Part shown: piece by piece, positions 1 through 12,440 of the stretch
Layout of the letters: each line of letters begins with the position of its first letter
Numbering within the stretch: position 1 is the first letter of the stretch
NCBI GenBank assembly: GCA_024734495.1
Contig: JALMQS010000225.1
Span: forward strand, 4,052,369 to 4,116,368
Length of the DNA: 64,000 bases
Direction of reading: 5' to 3'
DNA from: Forficula auricularia
Taxonomy: Eukaryota > Arthropoda > Insecta > Dermaptera > Forficulidae
Program-made: the position numbers and the translations under genes
Notes under the pieces: model-generated
What the model was told of the DNA's origin: nothing
What the model saw: only the letters and a program-made list of their open reading frames with translations
Database searches by the model: none

Positions 1-29
1 AATCAGATTATAAGCCGGTCAAATATCAA

Positions 30-105
30 TGCAGGACTCGGACTCGAACCCGGGACTCCTGCTTAGAAGGCTCAAGTGTCTTAAGCTCTCGGCTATCAAA
101 TTCTG
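30..105 (-). repeat. tRNA-derived repeat (leucine-tRNA-like head)
   Basis: Read on the minus strand, a box-A-like TAGCCGAGAGCTTAAG (about 80-100) is followed by a box-B-like GGGTTCGAGTCC (40-51) at roughly tRNA spacing. The flanks do not form a 7-bp acceptor stem, so it is not a working tRNA gene. It is probably the head of a SINE or a decayed tRNA pseudogene. Confidence 0.45.
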
Positions 106-267
106 AAAGATATTAATTTAGAATTAATTATTTATTTATTTAATTACTAGAGAATTAATATCTTTCATATTAAATTAGGAAAAGTCATTCCATTGCCATT
201 CGAATTTTGAATCTCTTCAAAATTCGAAATCTCAACCACCTTTATTTAAATTATATGGCATGGCCAT

Positions 268-334
268 ATGTTTAAATTTAGAATCACTATATCGCGAAAT
301 TTTACAAATTTAGATAACGATCTTTGAATAAAAT
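268..334 (+). repeat. Interspersed repeat, copy 1
   Basis: This stretch, which contains ATCACTATATCGCGAAATTT, recurs almost unchanged at 56,460-56,523. In both places it ends in a CTTTGARTAAAAT segment. Here the segment is uninterrupted and runs into ATTTTAC. At 56,508 the same point is split by a ribozyme-bearing foldback, so this copy is the empty-site reference. Identity of the repeat is unknown. Confidence 0.6.
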
Positions 335-345
335 ATTTTACCGTG

Positions 346-450
346 TATATGTCAGAGAGGTTCGCATCCTGCAGGTGAGCACAGATGGCCAGGTTGCTGT
401 TATTGGCATTCGGGTTCGATTCCCGAGAGAAACAACCCCTCTGACATATA
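346..450 (+). repeat. Hairpin element with tRNA-like box B
   Basis: The ends are perfect 12-bp inverted repeats, TATATGTCAGAG (346-357) and CTCTGACATATA (439-450). Inside lies a T-arm-like TCGGGTTCGATTCCCGA. GTCAGAG/CTCTGAC would be a 7-bp acceptor stem, but about 13 extra bases separate the T arm from the 3' acceptor strand, so this is tRNA-like and not a tRNA. Half of the element recurs at about 56,431-56,445. Confidence 0.45.
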
Positions 451-506
451 ATTCAAACTATTCATTCATCGGATTTATTAGATGACCATCTTATGATTTT
501 CTAATA

Positions 507-925
507 GTTTAAATTATCTGCTTTTTTGAATTTTGGACTTCCTCATCAATATGCAATCAATTTATGAAAAATACTTGAGAATATGATTGTTTTAAAACAT
601 AAATGTTGTTTTAATAAAATTTTTTCTATAAATTTTTCTTTTTTATTATGGTAACTTTTGGGCTCATAATAAATTTTATTTTTTATTAAAATTTTTTGTA
701 ATATTAAATTTGGATTCTTCGTGATGCTATTATAAAATTGCTGCTATAAATAAATTTTTTTGTTACCTATTTGTTTGCTTGTATGTTGATTCTTAATTTT
801 ATACAAATTTGTTTCTAATATTAAAAATAATAAATAAATAATACAAATATTTATAACTAATAAATAATTGAGTGGATATTGATGAGGCAGTCCAAAATTC
901 AAAAAAAGAAGATAATTTAAACTAT
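507..925. repeat. Inverted-repeat pair of a foldback element
   Basis: The sequence at 507-556 is the near reverse complement of 876-925 (shared core AATTTTGGACT / AGTCCAAAATT with ATCAATAT / ATATTGAT ends). The same arm sequence borders the palindrome at 52,505-52,677 and reappears just before the assembly gap at 1,077-1,092. The interior is AT-rich and has no recognisable gene. Confidence 0.55.
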
Positions 926-940
926 GTTTTTATTCATAAA

Positions 941-975
941 CCGACGTTTCGGAGGCTTATTCCCTACTTCTTCGG
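941..975 (-). ncRNA. Decayed hammerhead-like motif
   Basis: On the minus strand, CCGAAGA (canonical CUGANGA with U4 changed to C), then a GUAGGG..CCUCC segment, then GAAACGUCGG. Same family as the two half-motifs at 52,560-52,610. The U4 change should remove activity. It lies just left of the gap, so a partner arm may be missing. Confidence 0.35.
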
Positions 976-1092
976 GGTTTTAAAAGTCAGTGAAGGAAAT
1001 CCAATGTGACATTCCCCCCTGTCTCCTCTCTCAGTGGCAGAAACAATAATATACAGTGGGATTTCATTCTCAGCACTTGGACTGCCTCATCA

Positions 1093-1192
1093 NNNNNNNN
1101 NNNNNNNNNNNNNNNNNNNNNNNNNNNNNNNNNNNNNNNNNNNNNNNNNNNNNNNNNNNNNNNNNNNNNNNNNNNNNNNNNNNNNNNNNNNN
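1093..1192. other. Assembly gap (100 N)
   Basis: One hundred N in a row, the conventional length for a gap of unknown size. The sequence left of it (AGTGCTGAGAAT on the minus strand, then the CTGCCTCATCA arm) belongs to the 507-925 repeat family, so the missing sequence probably includes part of that element. Confidence 0.98.
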
Positions 1193-1299
1193 TATATGAT
1201 TTAATTTGTATAATAGTATGTAAAGAAAAAAAAAGATGTCAAATAAATTTTATTTTCAAAAAGAACCCCCCTTTCATTTCAAAATACCATTCCTATAAT

Positions 1300-1500
1300 A
1301 TCCATTGACTCCCCGTCCTTCCGCTTACCTCCGCGCCTTCGCCGGCCGAAAGCCATCGGAGCCGCTCGGGCGCCGCAGGAGGGGTGACCCCTCCACTTGG
1401 GACACCTCTCCTGGGGGACTCGGAGCGCTCCGCCGGTTTTCGGCGGCCTTCGGCGCCTGACCACTTGGAGGGGAGACTCGGCTATATAAGTAATTTTTTC
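1300..1500. other. GC-rich patch
   Basis: About 200 bases far richer in G and C than the surroundings, with many short CGGCGCC/GGCGCC-type runs. Open frames exist on both strands, but none resembles a known protein or continues into flanking splice sites. Probably part of a GC-rich repeat; identity unknown. Confidence 0.3.
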
Positions 1501-1602
1501 GCTGGGGATGGTTGGTTGCGGTTTGGGATGGATATATTGCACTTCAAGTATTTAAATTGCTATATTAAGATTATTAATGATTCTTTAGTATATTATATAT
1601 AT

Positions 1603-1838
1603 TTGGGTGGTCGAAATGAATTCCAAAACAATCTCGGAGATCATATGACACGTTCGAAGCATGATTTGTTCCTAATATTATTTGCTAGAAAAAAATATAT
1701 CTATATATGCACTATCTAACTTTACATTTAATATTAATATCAAGTTTTTTTTTTACATATTATATTCCATCTTATGATTGCCTAATAGGATAAAATAATT
1801 GAATAAATAATAATTCAAAGCTAATTCACAGATATTTA
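1603..1838 (+). repeat. 236-bp direct repeat, copy 1
   Basis: Begins TTGGGTGGTCGAAATGAATT and ends CACAGATATTTA. It is almost identical to 2,156-2,392. The spacing and high identity suggest a recent duplication or two terminal repeats of an element whose interior is only about 320 bp. Confidence 0.75.
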
Positions 1839-1901
1839 TATAATATATAGTATTATATATATATATATACAAACCAAGATATATATATATATATATATAT
1901 A

Positions 1902-2041
1902 TGTTTAATTTTAGTAACATCAAAACACTCATGTGTCTTATTTATTTTTTAAATTACAAGATATATAGTATAATTAAAATACAACTATAATATTCTGTAA
2001 TTAAAAAAATAAACACATGAGTGTTTTAATTTTACTAAATA
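1902..2041. repeat. AT-rich inverted repeat between the direct repeats
   Basis: TTTTAGTAACATCAAAACAC (1,909) is answered by GAGTGTTTTAATTTTACTAA (2,019-2,038), with a purely AT-rich loop. A simple (TA)n run lies immediately upstream at 1,845-1,900. Looks like a small MITE or a hairpin nested between the flanking direct repeats. Confidence 0.5.
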
Positions 2042-2155
2042 TCTAAAGTCTCTAAATGATATTAGAGTCAATTAATTATACTCTATCAATACTTGAAGAC
2101 ATCTGCAAAATCAGAAGCCGAAACTTCTTTTAGACAATTTTTTTATAATTTTACC

Positions 2156-2392
2156 TTGGGTGGTCGAAATGAATTCCAAAACAATCTCGCAGATCATATG
2201 ACACGTTCCAAGCATGATTTGTTCCTAATGTTATTTGCTAGAAAAAAATATATCTATATATGCACTATCTAACTTTACATTTAATATTAATATCAAGTTT
2301 TTTTTTTTACATATTATATTCCATCTTATGATTGCCTAATAGGATAAAATAATTGAATAAATAATAATTCAAAGCTAATTCACAGATATTTA
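2156..2392 (+). repeat. 237-bp direct repeat, copy 2
   Basis: Near-identical copy of 1,603-1,838 in the same orientation, with only scattered single-base differences. From 2,393 to about 3,074 the sequence is AT-rich and holds nothing recognisable. Confidence 0.75.
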
Positions 2393-5300
2393 AAAAAATG
2401 TTTAAATAATATTTATTCTTTCATATTTCAATAAGTGAAATGATGGAAAAGTTTATTTATTAAGATTTTAATAATTTATTGTATTGACTAAAAAAATGTT
2501 GTGATTTTGAGTTTAATGTCTAAAATTGTAATCTATTGATTTTGAACTCTATGTAATATTATTCTAATTATTATTAAAATAATAAAAAATATATTTATTT
2601 GGATGTTAAATTATTATACACATTTTTACATGCTTTATATTAGCTTCACCTGTATGTATGTATCTATGTAAATATTTATCTATGAATGTATCAATGTGAC
2701 TTTTGTTCTGTTAATTAATATTATATTTTCAAATAAAAATTGCGAAATGCTAATATATATTATCTTTTTATTTATATAAATAAATTTCCTTACACAAACT
2801 CCTAACTAGTCCTACACTAAGTTCTTTCTAATTCATATATGAGCCGTTTTCTTTGAAGGTCGTGTAAGTCCAATTTAAAAAAAAAGTCAGTTTTAGTTAG
2901 ATATAGATGTCTTTTTTTTAATATTTATTATAACCCAGTAAATGGAGTATAATATCCTCATGAATTCGTCAAAATAAAAATCTATATATGTGTATTTATA
3001 AAAATATGAATACAAATATCTTGAAATAACAAAAAATGGACTTCGACCAGTTAAAAAAAACGGCATATATATATATGAGCCTACTTTCACATAGTAATCC
3101 TTTCTTTGGATTAGATTGTTTTTTTTCTCTCATGGGAAAACTAAATAAAATTTGGATTTTAATCTAAAGCTAATTAATCAAAGGCACTTCTTAAGTTAGT
3201 ATAATGAAATTAAAAATCACTTGGGTTGACTCCGTAGACTTCAATAGCGTAATCCGCAGTAGTCTCGCGATAAATATCTTTTTCAAATAAGCGTGATCAA
3301 AAACAATTCTCATTGAAATGGCAATTATTCTTTGTTATATTAGTTAGAAAAATTATAAAAATTTTATTTAAGATCATTATTTCAAGTTAGAAATATATAA
3401 GTTCAAATACTATTTTCAATCAATATTTCACAAATATTGCCTACATTTGATTCGCGATTGAATCAAATGTAGAAAACATTCGATTATAAACTTGAGATCC
3501 GAAAAGGTTAACTTTTTCATAATTTTGACTTTTATGTAAACCTGTTTATTCAGAGACAATTATTAAGTTACTATAAGGAGTTGGGGGGTGGGGGGGGGGT
3601 AAAGAAACATACAATTTTCTATTAGAAAGAAAAATGTTTTCAAAAAATTTACCGATTAATTGATTTTCATGTTTACGCCTTGACTTGGGGATCGACCCAT
3701 GAGCTCTGGAATTTATGCCCTTTGAGTCACGAAATTAATTTATTCTTGGGAAAACTAAATAAAATTCTAGATTTTAATGTAAAGGTAATTAGTCAGGGGC
3801 AATTCTTAAGTTGAAAAAACTAAAATCACTTGGGTTGACAAATGAATAAACAGATACATTTTTCCAAAAGATGAAGAAATTTAATCAATAAACTCAATTT
3901 TGTGCCTTTTAGATTACTGGGATTCAAACCGATATTTTAGGATCTACACCCTTGACCTATATTATTATTGGGAAAACTATATAAAATTTTAAATTGAATT
4001 TAAGGAATTATATAGTTAGTAAATTGAATTTGAAACTCATATGGTGCTAATTCAACAAATAGATACATTCTACCAAAATTAATAAAAAAATTTAAAAAAA
4101 TCGTCGATATTATCAATTACGAGCATTTGAATTGAGTGGGAATCAATCCAGGACATTCAATTTATAAACACTTAACAGACGAAAGGATTATGTTATTCTT
4201 GAAGAAAACTATTTAAAATTTTGATTAAAATCTAATTCTAATTATTTAATGGAGATATTAAATTAAAAAATAATTTTCACTACAAACAAACAAACAAACA
4301 AACATATTCCTCCCTTAATTAATAAGAAGAAAAGTAATCAAAGACTCACCTAAGTTATCAATTTGGAGCCGTTTAGATGACTAGGAATCGAAGCAAGTAT
4401 TCTGGATTTATCACCTTGAAACCTGAAAAGGATAATTTAATCTTAGGAAAACTATATACAATTTTGATTTGAATCTCAAGCTAATCAATCATTCAATGGC
4501 TAATGAAATTAAATTAAAAACACTTTGGGTTGCAAACCATCAAATAGATACATTCATGAACTAATAAAAAAATTAAATAAAAAAAAAAAATCAGGTATAC
4601 GTCCCAACTGCTGTGAATTTATACCCCTGAGACCCGAAGGCCTTATTTATTTTGAAAAAGAACATATAATATTTAGACTTTAATGTAACTCTAATTATTC
4701 AGAGCCAATTTTTAAAAATTTATAAGGAAATGAAATATCAATTGGGCTGTCAAACATCAAACAGGTAGATTATTCCACTTATAAGAACGAATTCTATCAA
4801 AAAACTAACCGATTATATCATTTTCATGTCTCCGACTTTACTGTGAATCGACCCTTTGAAATCGGAAAGGCTTAATCTAATTGTGAGAAAAGTATTGTAA
4901 ATATATAAAATCATGACATGAATGTAATTCTATTTATTCAGAGGCAATAATTAGACAATTAAAATTTAATTAGGAATCAATAGGGGTGACAAACAAACAA
5001 ACAGACACATTATTTCATTAATAAAAATAACTTTTATCAAATAACCCATCAAACTTTTTACGTTTTTTTTGGTGAAAACCTATTGAAAATATTCAATTTA
5101 ATGTAATTTTTAATAATCAGTGGACATAATTAGTCAATTAAATTGAAATTTAATTAGGAATCAATGGGGGTGTCAAACAAACAAACAGACACATTCTTCC
5201 ATTTATGAAAATGAATCAAATAACATCAAATTTTTAACTTTCGTCTTGTGATATGACTGAGCTTTGACCTTTGATTAAGGATATTATTTTTTTCTAATTC

Positions 5301-5399
5301 TATGCTTATAATTAATATAAGGGATGAAGGGTTGTTTAGAGGGTAAAGGTTGTTTATTAGTTAGGGATGAAGTCAGCTGAGAGGTGTAGAGGCGATATT

Positions 5400-5592
5400 G
5401 TAATATCCACAATCGAAGTTTCATCCGCCACTGCCCAATCTCCCTATCACTTCCCTGCTTATATACCTTACTGTCCCTATCTCCCCTCCTTATACCCCCA
5501 CCACTACCCCTCCTTACATACCCCCCTGTCCATATCTCCTCCTCAAATACGCCTTTATTGTCCTTATCTCTCACCCCCTTATATACCCTTCG
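5400..5592. repeat. Pyrimidine-rich minisatellite inside the array
   Basis: Irregular repeats of a CCCTATCTCCC-TTATATACC type, roughly 25-30 bp each, strongly biased to C and T on the plus strand. It sits in one particular monomer of the higher-order unit. Related tracts occur at 8,790-8,935 and 17,375-17,535. Confidence 0.65.
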
Positions 5593-6233
5593 ATAGCAGA
5601 GGTGCTCTGAATTTATTTATATCCCTGAGGCCGGAAAGTCTTAAATTTTTTTTGTAGAAAACCTTTTGAAAATATGTAATGTAATTTTAAATAATCTGTG
5701 TCCATAATTAGTCAATTAAATTTTTTAATAAGAATCTATAGGGGTGCTAAAACAAATAAATAGACATTTTTCCTCTAATAAGAAGAAATTGTAAGAAAAA
5801 ACTCACCAAAATTATCACTGCTGTATCAAGCCTGTAAGACGTCCAAGCATCGAACCAGCTGCTCCGAATTTATATCTCTGAAACCAGAAAGGCTGAAATT
5901 ATTTTTGGAAATACTATTGAAACTATTTAATTTAATTAAATTTTACATAATCATTTACTATAATTGATTATTCAAATAAAGATTAAATAAGAATCAATAG
6001 GGGTGCTAAATAAACAAATAGACACAATCTTCAAACTAATAAGAAGAAATTCTAAAAACAATTTACATAGATAATCACTTTCAAGACTGGGAGTTGCCTA
6101 GGGTTTGACTTAGGTATAATTTATATCCCTGAGACCCGAAAGGCTTAACTTATATTTGGTAAAAATCTTTATAATTTTGAATATAATAAAATTGAAAGTT
6201 TTTTTTGCCGAGAGTAACAGAATTTTTATATAT

Positions 6234-6481
6234 TGAAGGAGACAATAAAAGAGTGTGTCTTCTGCTGGAATTATAAATTGTATTTATTTGTAATGAGACT
6301 ATAGTTTCGAGGGCTTTGCCCTCTTTATCAGTCTATTACAATGGATTCACAGGAATTAATTTTATGAATGAAAGGTTAAAGTATTTCATGTGGTTAGGTT
6401 AAGAAATTTTTCTATAGTCTCGTTATAAATAAATATAACTTATAATTCCAGCAGAAGACACACTCTTTTATTGTCTTCTTT
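6234..6481. repeat. Foldback element carrying a hammerhead-like motif
   Basis: Inverted arms: GACAATAAAAGAGTGTGTCT (6,241-6,260) is answered at 6,454-6,476. Each arm continues through ATTATAA and the TGAGACTATAG word. It is inserted into a satellite monomer between GAAAGTT and GAATATAATG. A fragment of the same arm occurs at 54,193-54,262. The left arm contains the structured motif listed separately; the right arm retains only its stem I / stem III part. Confidence 0.7.
6290..6339 (-). ncRNA. Hammerhead-like ribozyme, 50 nt, G8 mutated
   Basis: On the minus strand: stem I strand GUAAUAGA, core CUGAUAA, an unpaired A, hairpin GAGGGC-AAA-GCCCUC, GAA, then palindromic ACUAUAGU, C (cleavage position), and UCAUUAC. 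UCAUUAC pairs with GUAAUAGA apart from one bulged A. Stem II is a perfect 6 bp. The core has A where hammerheads need G8, so this copy is probably inactive. The preserved pairing of all three stems makes the call convincing even so. Confidence 0.6.
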
Positions 6482-8789
6482 TGAATATAATGTTATTATA
6501 ATTCTTCAGGGGCTATTTTATACATATAACTAAAATTAATTTAAGAATCAAATAGGGTTCCAAACAAATAAACAGAAAATTTCAAAAAACGTGTCCTAAC
6601 ATGACTTTGGTTCGAGCTAGGTGTTCTGAATTAGTATCTTTGGGGCCTGAAAGGAAAAATTTATTTTTGAACAAACTATTATATATTGAAAATTTTGACT
6701 TTAATGTAATTTTAATTAATTAGAGGCAAGAATTAGTTAACTAAAATATAATTAAGAATCGATCGGCATTCCAAAGAAACAAAATGACACATTCTTGACT
6801 AATAAGAAGAAATTATATAAAAAACTTAATGAAATTATCAATTTAAGCCCGTGAGTTACTGGAGATTGGCCAAGGAGCTCAGAATTTATTGTTTTCAAAA
6901 AATCCACCGATTAATTGATTTTCATGTTTCCGCTCTGATTTGGGATCGACCCATGAGCTCTGAATTTATACCCTTGAGTCGCGAAAGGGCTAATTTATTC
7001 TTGGGAAAACTAAATAAAATTTTGATTTTAATGTAAAGGTAATTACTCAGAGGCTATTCTTAATTTTTGTTAAGGGAGAATAAAGTAGATTCTTGGGGAA
7101 ACAATTTAAATAAAGTAAGGAAAATTTTTAAAATTTTTATAAAACTTTTTATAATTTAAAATAACTAGGTCTACCTATATTTTATATTTAAAATTTTAAA
7201 AAGTTTTCTAAAATTTTTTTCAAAAATTATCTTTGCTTTATTTCTTAAGTTGATGAAAGTAAAAATCTCATGACAAATGATCAAACAGATAAATTCTTCC
7301 AATAATAATAAGAAATGTAATAAATAAACTCAAGAAATTTATTAATTTTGGGGCTTTTAGAGTTCTGGGATTCGAACCGATTTCTTAGGATCTACACCAT
7401 TGATTATTCTTGGCAAAACTATATAAAATTTTGAATTTACTGTCGTTCTAAGTCAATTATTATGTTAATAAATTGAATTTAAAACTCATATGGGGTGCTA
7501 AATCCACAAATAGATACATTCTAGGAAAATTAATAAAAAGTATTATTTAAAAAATTGTCAATATTATCAATTACGAGCATTTGAATTGAGTGGGGATCAA
7601 TCCAGGAACATTCAATTTATAAACACTTAACAGAGGAAAGGATTATGTTATTCTTGGGGAAAACTATTTAAAATTTTGATTAAAATCTAATTCTAATTAT
7701 TCAATGGAGATATTAAATTGAAAAATAATTTTCGCTACATACAAACAAACATAGATTCCGCCCTTAATTAATAAGAAGAAAAGTAATCAAAAACTCACCT
7801 AAGTTATCAATTTGGAGCCGTTTAGATGACTAGGAATCGAAGCAAGTATTCAGGATTCATACCTTTGAAACCTGAAATAGATAATTTAATATTAGGAAAA
7901 CTATATATAATTTTAATTTTAATCTCAAGCTAATCAATCATTCAATGACAATAATGAAATGAAAGTAAAAGCACCTTGGGTTACAAACAATCAAATAGAT
8001 ACATTCTTCCACTAATAAAAAAAATTTAATCAAAAAAAAACCAAAAACCAAAAACCGACCGATTAGATCATTTTAAGGTCCCAACTGCTGTGAATTTATA
8101 CCCTTGAGCCCCGAATGCTTAATTTATTTATTTTTAAAAAATATATAAAATTGGGACTTTAATGTAACTATAATTATTCGAAGCCAATATTTAATTATTT
8201 ATAATGAAATGAAATATCAATTGGGCTGTCAAACATCAAAGAAGTAGATTATTCCACTTATAAGAACGAATTCTTCAAAAAACTAAGCGATTATATCATT
8301 TTTCTATCTCGGACTTTACTGTGAATCGACCCTTTGAAATCGGAAAGGCTTAATCTATTTGTGAGAAAAGTATTGTAAATATATAAAATCATGACATGAA
8401 TGTAATTCTATTTATTCAGAGGCAATAATTAGACAATTAAAATTTAATTAAGAATCAATAGGGGTGCTAAACAAATAAACAGACACATTCTTTCATTAAT
8501 AAAAATGAATCAAATAACTTATGAAATTTTTAACTTTCGTCTTGTGATATGACTGACCTATGACAGAGGTGGTCTGAATTTGTTTATACCCTGCCGGAAA
8601 TGCCTAAGTTTTTTTAGAGAAATCCTTTTGAAAATATTCAATTTATTATATTTTTAATAATCAGTGGCCATAAATAGTCAATTAAATTTTTATTAAGAAT
8701 CTATAGGGGTGGTAAACAAATAGACACGTTCTTCCACTAATAAGAAGAAATTATATCAAAAAACTTAACGAACTGCTTAACATAAACTG

Positions 8790-8935
8790 CCTCATTTCCC
8801 TATCTCTCTCCCTCTTATATACACTTCTTGACTGCCCCTACTCCCTTTTTTTTTTACATACGAACCACTCTCCCTATCCACGCTTACATACCCCCTTGCT
8901 GTCCCTATTTCCCCCATTATATACGCCTCAAAAGC
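8790..8935. repeat. Pyrimidine-rich minisatellite, second tract
   Basis: Same type of CCCTATC / TTATATAC tract as at 5,400-5,592, at the corresponding place in the next higher-order copy of the array. Confidence 0.55.
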
Positions 8936-8939
8936 AATT

Positions 8940-9960
8940 AGTGCAAGCTATTCTTATCACAGAGACCCGAAAGGCTTGCAATGGTCCTGGAGTTGAACCA
9001 TAATTTATTTTCATAATTAATCAATTAAATTCTTATTTTTATTCATTATTAAGTCTAATTGAGGCAATCAATTGATCATCAAACAAGGGAAACTTATGAG
9101 TTCTGGGAAAGCGTAGCAATGACCGGTGATTAACAACATAGAAGAGCATTGACATGAGCAAGTTCCGCAGTCATTGTCATGAGAGAGAGTGAGCATCTAC
9201 TGCTATCAAGTGCTCAGAATATATCTACACAAATACTGTTATATTCAAGTTCCGCAAGTCTGTCATGAGAGAAGCGAATGAGTGCACATCTATTGCTATC
9301 GAAGTGACTCTGAATACACCTACACTTATACTTATATTCAAGTTCCGCAGTATCGACTTGAGAGAGGCTATCCAGTGAGCTTATACTACCAGCGAAATGC
9401 ACAGAATACATATACAAATCTCTATACTCTTATAATCAAGTTCCGAAGTGGATGACTTCAAGAGTGAGTAGAAGCGAGAACGCAGACTTCTCCTTATTTA
9501 TACATATACTTCTGCCTTATAATTAAATATACACGCAAGGCCAGGAGTGAATAGGAGAGCTCTTCTGTCTTATATACATATATATATATATATCTACACA
9601 CACGGCGGAGTGCCATACACACATACGCGGAATCACCTGTTAAATTGAGTATACAACGAGCACACACACACCAAGGCTCCTCTCAGGACTTCGCTTGCAA
9701 TACAGATACAGAGAGCATTGTACAATCCATCAATAAAACATCTCATTGTCTCTATAACCGCTGGTCTGTATAACATTATTTATAGCATTAGTACCAGGAA
9801 GCCCATTTCCCTACATCCTTCACGCATCACCTCAAATTTCATTCTCCATTCTAGGGACGTGCCACTTGGATCAGACACTGAGGGACACACCCACCCCATC
9901 AACAAATAGCGAAGCAGATTAAACTAAGATTAACGTAACAATAAAGCCCAATTTCCCTAG
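8940..9960. mobile_element. Insertion in the satellite; possible solo LTR with internal tandem repeats
   Basis: About 1 kb with no satellite landmarks interrupts the array. It includes four imperfect tandem units of about 87-98 bp marked by AAGTTCCGCAG-like words at 9,161, 9,248, 9,341 and 9,439. A CA-rich and TA-rich stretch, an AATAAAACATC signal near 9,730, and another AATAAAG near 9,940 follow. The layout (promoter-like repeats, then polyadenylation-like signals, no ORF) would fit a long terminal repeat. I could not find clean TG...CA ends or a target duplication, so the class is uncertain. Confidence 0.35.
9161..9480 (+). repeat. Four ~90-bp tandem repeats
   Basis: Each unit has CAAGTTCCGCAG, then a TGTCATGAGAGAG-like word, then GAGTGAGC-like and CTCAGAATACATCTACAC-like segments. 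The units differ by substitutions and small indels and the last is the most diverged. Confidence 0.65.
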
Positions 9961-11765
9961 TACATAAGTTACATTCACCCCCTCTTGCCCCTTAATAACC
10001 CCCCACCCCCTCGTGGGCTTAAGTTATTTGGGGGGAATAACTTTTGAAAAAATCCACTGTAATGTAATTTTAAATAATCAGTGTCCATAATTAGTCAAGT
10101 AAATTTTTAATTAGAATCTATAGGGGTGTTAAACAAATAAATAGATATATTTTTCCTCTAATAATAAAAAATTGTAACAAAAAAACTCACCGAAATTATC
10201 AGTGCTGTATCAAGCCTGAAAGACGTCCAAACTTTGAACCATCTGCTCCGAAATTATATCTCTGAAATCAGAAAGGCTGAAATTATTTTTGGGAAAATTA
10301 TTGATTTTAATGAAATTTTTCATAATCATTTGCTATAATTATTCAAATAAATTTTAACTAAGAATCAATAGGGGTGCTAAACAAATAAAGAGACACAATC
10401 TTCAAAATAATAAGAAGAAATTCTAACAATTTATATAAATAATCACTTTCAGGGCTGTGAGTTGCCTAGGGTTCGACTTAGGTGCTCTGAATTTATATCT
10501 CTGGGACCCGAATGGCTTAACTTAAGTATATTTGGTAAAACTATTTAAAATTTTGAATACAATGTTAGGTATTATAATTCTTCAGGGGCATATTTTATAC
10601 ATATTACTAAAATTAATTTAAGAATCAAATAGGGTTCCAAACAAATAAACAGAAAATTTCAAAAAACTCAACTCGTGTCTGTAACATAACTGGGGTTCGA
10701 ACTAGGTATTCTGAATTTATATCTATGGAGCTCGAAAGAAAAAAATTATTTTTGCAAAAACTATTGAAAATGTTGACTCTAATTCATATACTACTTTCAA
10801 ATAGTAATTCTTTCTTTGGATTAGATTGTTGTTTTTTTTAGTCAATTAAAATTTAATTATGAATCAATAGAAATGTCAAGCAAACAAACAGAAACATTGT
10901 TCCACTTATAAGAAAAAACTTTAAAAAAAAAAAAATCCCAAAAAAACTCTAACAAGGCTGAGAGCTGCCTGGGTCAGCCCTAGTGCTCTAAATTTATACC
11001 CATGAGGCCCTAAAGGCAGAACTTGATTTTGGTAAAACTAGTGAAAACATGAACATTAATATCTAATTAAAATTATTCAGCGGGAATAATTATTGAAATT
11101 TTTATTAATTAGGATTAATTAATTTTAATTAATTTTCACCCTTGAGAAGCGAAAGGCTTAATTTATTCTTGAGAAAACTAAATAAAATTTTAATTTTAAT
11201 GCAATTTTTAAGTTAGTATAATAAAATAAAAAATCACTTGGGATGATAAATAAACAAAGAAATACATTCTTCCAGTGATAAGAAGAAATTTTATGAAAAA
11301 AATCACCGATGTGTTCAATTTCGAGCCTTTCAGGTGTAATCGGATCGATGGAACTAGAAATTTTTAAACTCGAGATCCGAAAATGGGAACTTTTCTTAGA
11401 AAAAATTATATAAAATTAGACAATTATTAAGTTAATATAATGAATTGGGGGGGGGGGGGGGGGGACCAAAGAAACAGACAGATACATTCTTCTAGTAAAA
11501 AGAAAAAAAGTTTTCATAAAATTCAGCGATTAATTGATTTTCATGTTTCGGCCCTGACTTTAGATCAACCCAGGACCTCTGAATTTATACCCTTGAGTCA
11601 CGAAAGGCTTAATTTATTCTTGGGAAAACTAAATAATATTTTGTTTTTAATCTCAGTTTTAAGTCTTATTATTCAGATGCAATTCTTAAGTTAGTATAAT
11701 GGAATTAAAAATTATTTGGGTTGCCAAATAAACAAACAGATACACTCTTCCATTAATAAGAAGAA

Positions 11766-12440
11766 ATGTTGGGCGTCTCTGTCGCATCTGACCTGTCTTG
11801 GAATGAACACATCTCCTCTGTGGCGAAATCTGCAGCAAAGAACATTGGCTACTTATTCAGGTCCAAGCGATTTTACAAACCCCCACAACTTCTCACCATC
11901 TACAAGGCCCAAATCCGCCCCTGTCTCGAATACGGCTCTCATCTATGGAGAGGAGCCTCAAAATATTCTCTTGCTACCCTGGATGCAATTCAGAAACGAG
12001 CCGTCAGGCTAATTGACGATTCTACCCTCACCGACTCCCTCGACTCGCTGGCTCATCGAAGAAATGTCTCTGCCCTTTCCCTTTTCTATAGATACTATCA
12101 CGGCAGGTGCTCTGATGAGATAAAATCAATAATTCCCCCCAAAGCATGCTTTGCACGTAGCACGCGTTTTGCCTACTCCCAACACTCTCTCGCGGTTAAA
12201 TTAGAAAAGTGCCGGACCACCTCATTCGCCAATACATATATCCCCATGAAGTCAAGGAACTGGAACTCTCTCCCAGAACCTATAATCTTCAAACCTTCAA
12301 AACCAGAGTGCATAGACACCTACGTCTATACCCTCTCACTTAATCAACTTTCCCTTCTCTTCGGTAATGCAATGGTCTTTCGAGATTCATAGGAGCTGCA
12401 TCTTTACTGGTGCACCCCTTCTTGCATTCGTTTGAATTAA
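11766..12440 (+). pseudogene. LINE fragment: C-terminal end of a reverse transcriptase ORF
   Basis: The frame 11,766-12,392 reads LGVSVASDLSWNEHISS, then YKAQIRPCLEYGSHLW, DAIQKRAVRLI, LDSLAHRRNVSALSLFYRYY and RNWNSLP. These are hallmark motifs of the C-terminal region just after the RT domain in jockey/CR1-like LINEs. The copy is severely 5'-truncated, with no YADD box and no endonuclease. It ends in a small hairpin (TGCATC..GGTGCA) and a poly(A) run at 12,440-12,458. It is inserted cleanly in a satellite monomer, between AATAAGAAGAAA and TTTAATCAAAAACTC, which are adjacent in intact monomers. A related copy is at 36,476-37,330. Confidence 0.9.

Noticed and set aside
30..105. Functional tRNA-Leu gene
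   Set aside because: Box A and box B are present, but there is no acceptor stem and the anticodon arm is irregular.
1006..1308. ORF of 100 codons
   Set aside because: It runs through the N gap, so most of it is unknown sequence.
5284..5657. Opposing ORFs of 96 codons
   Set aside because: They are translations of the pyrimidine-rich minisatellite, low-complexity Pro/Ser/Tyr or Gly/Arg products with no family features.
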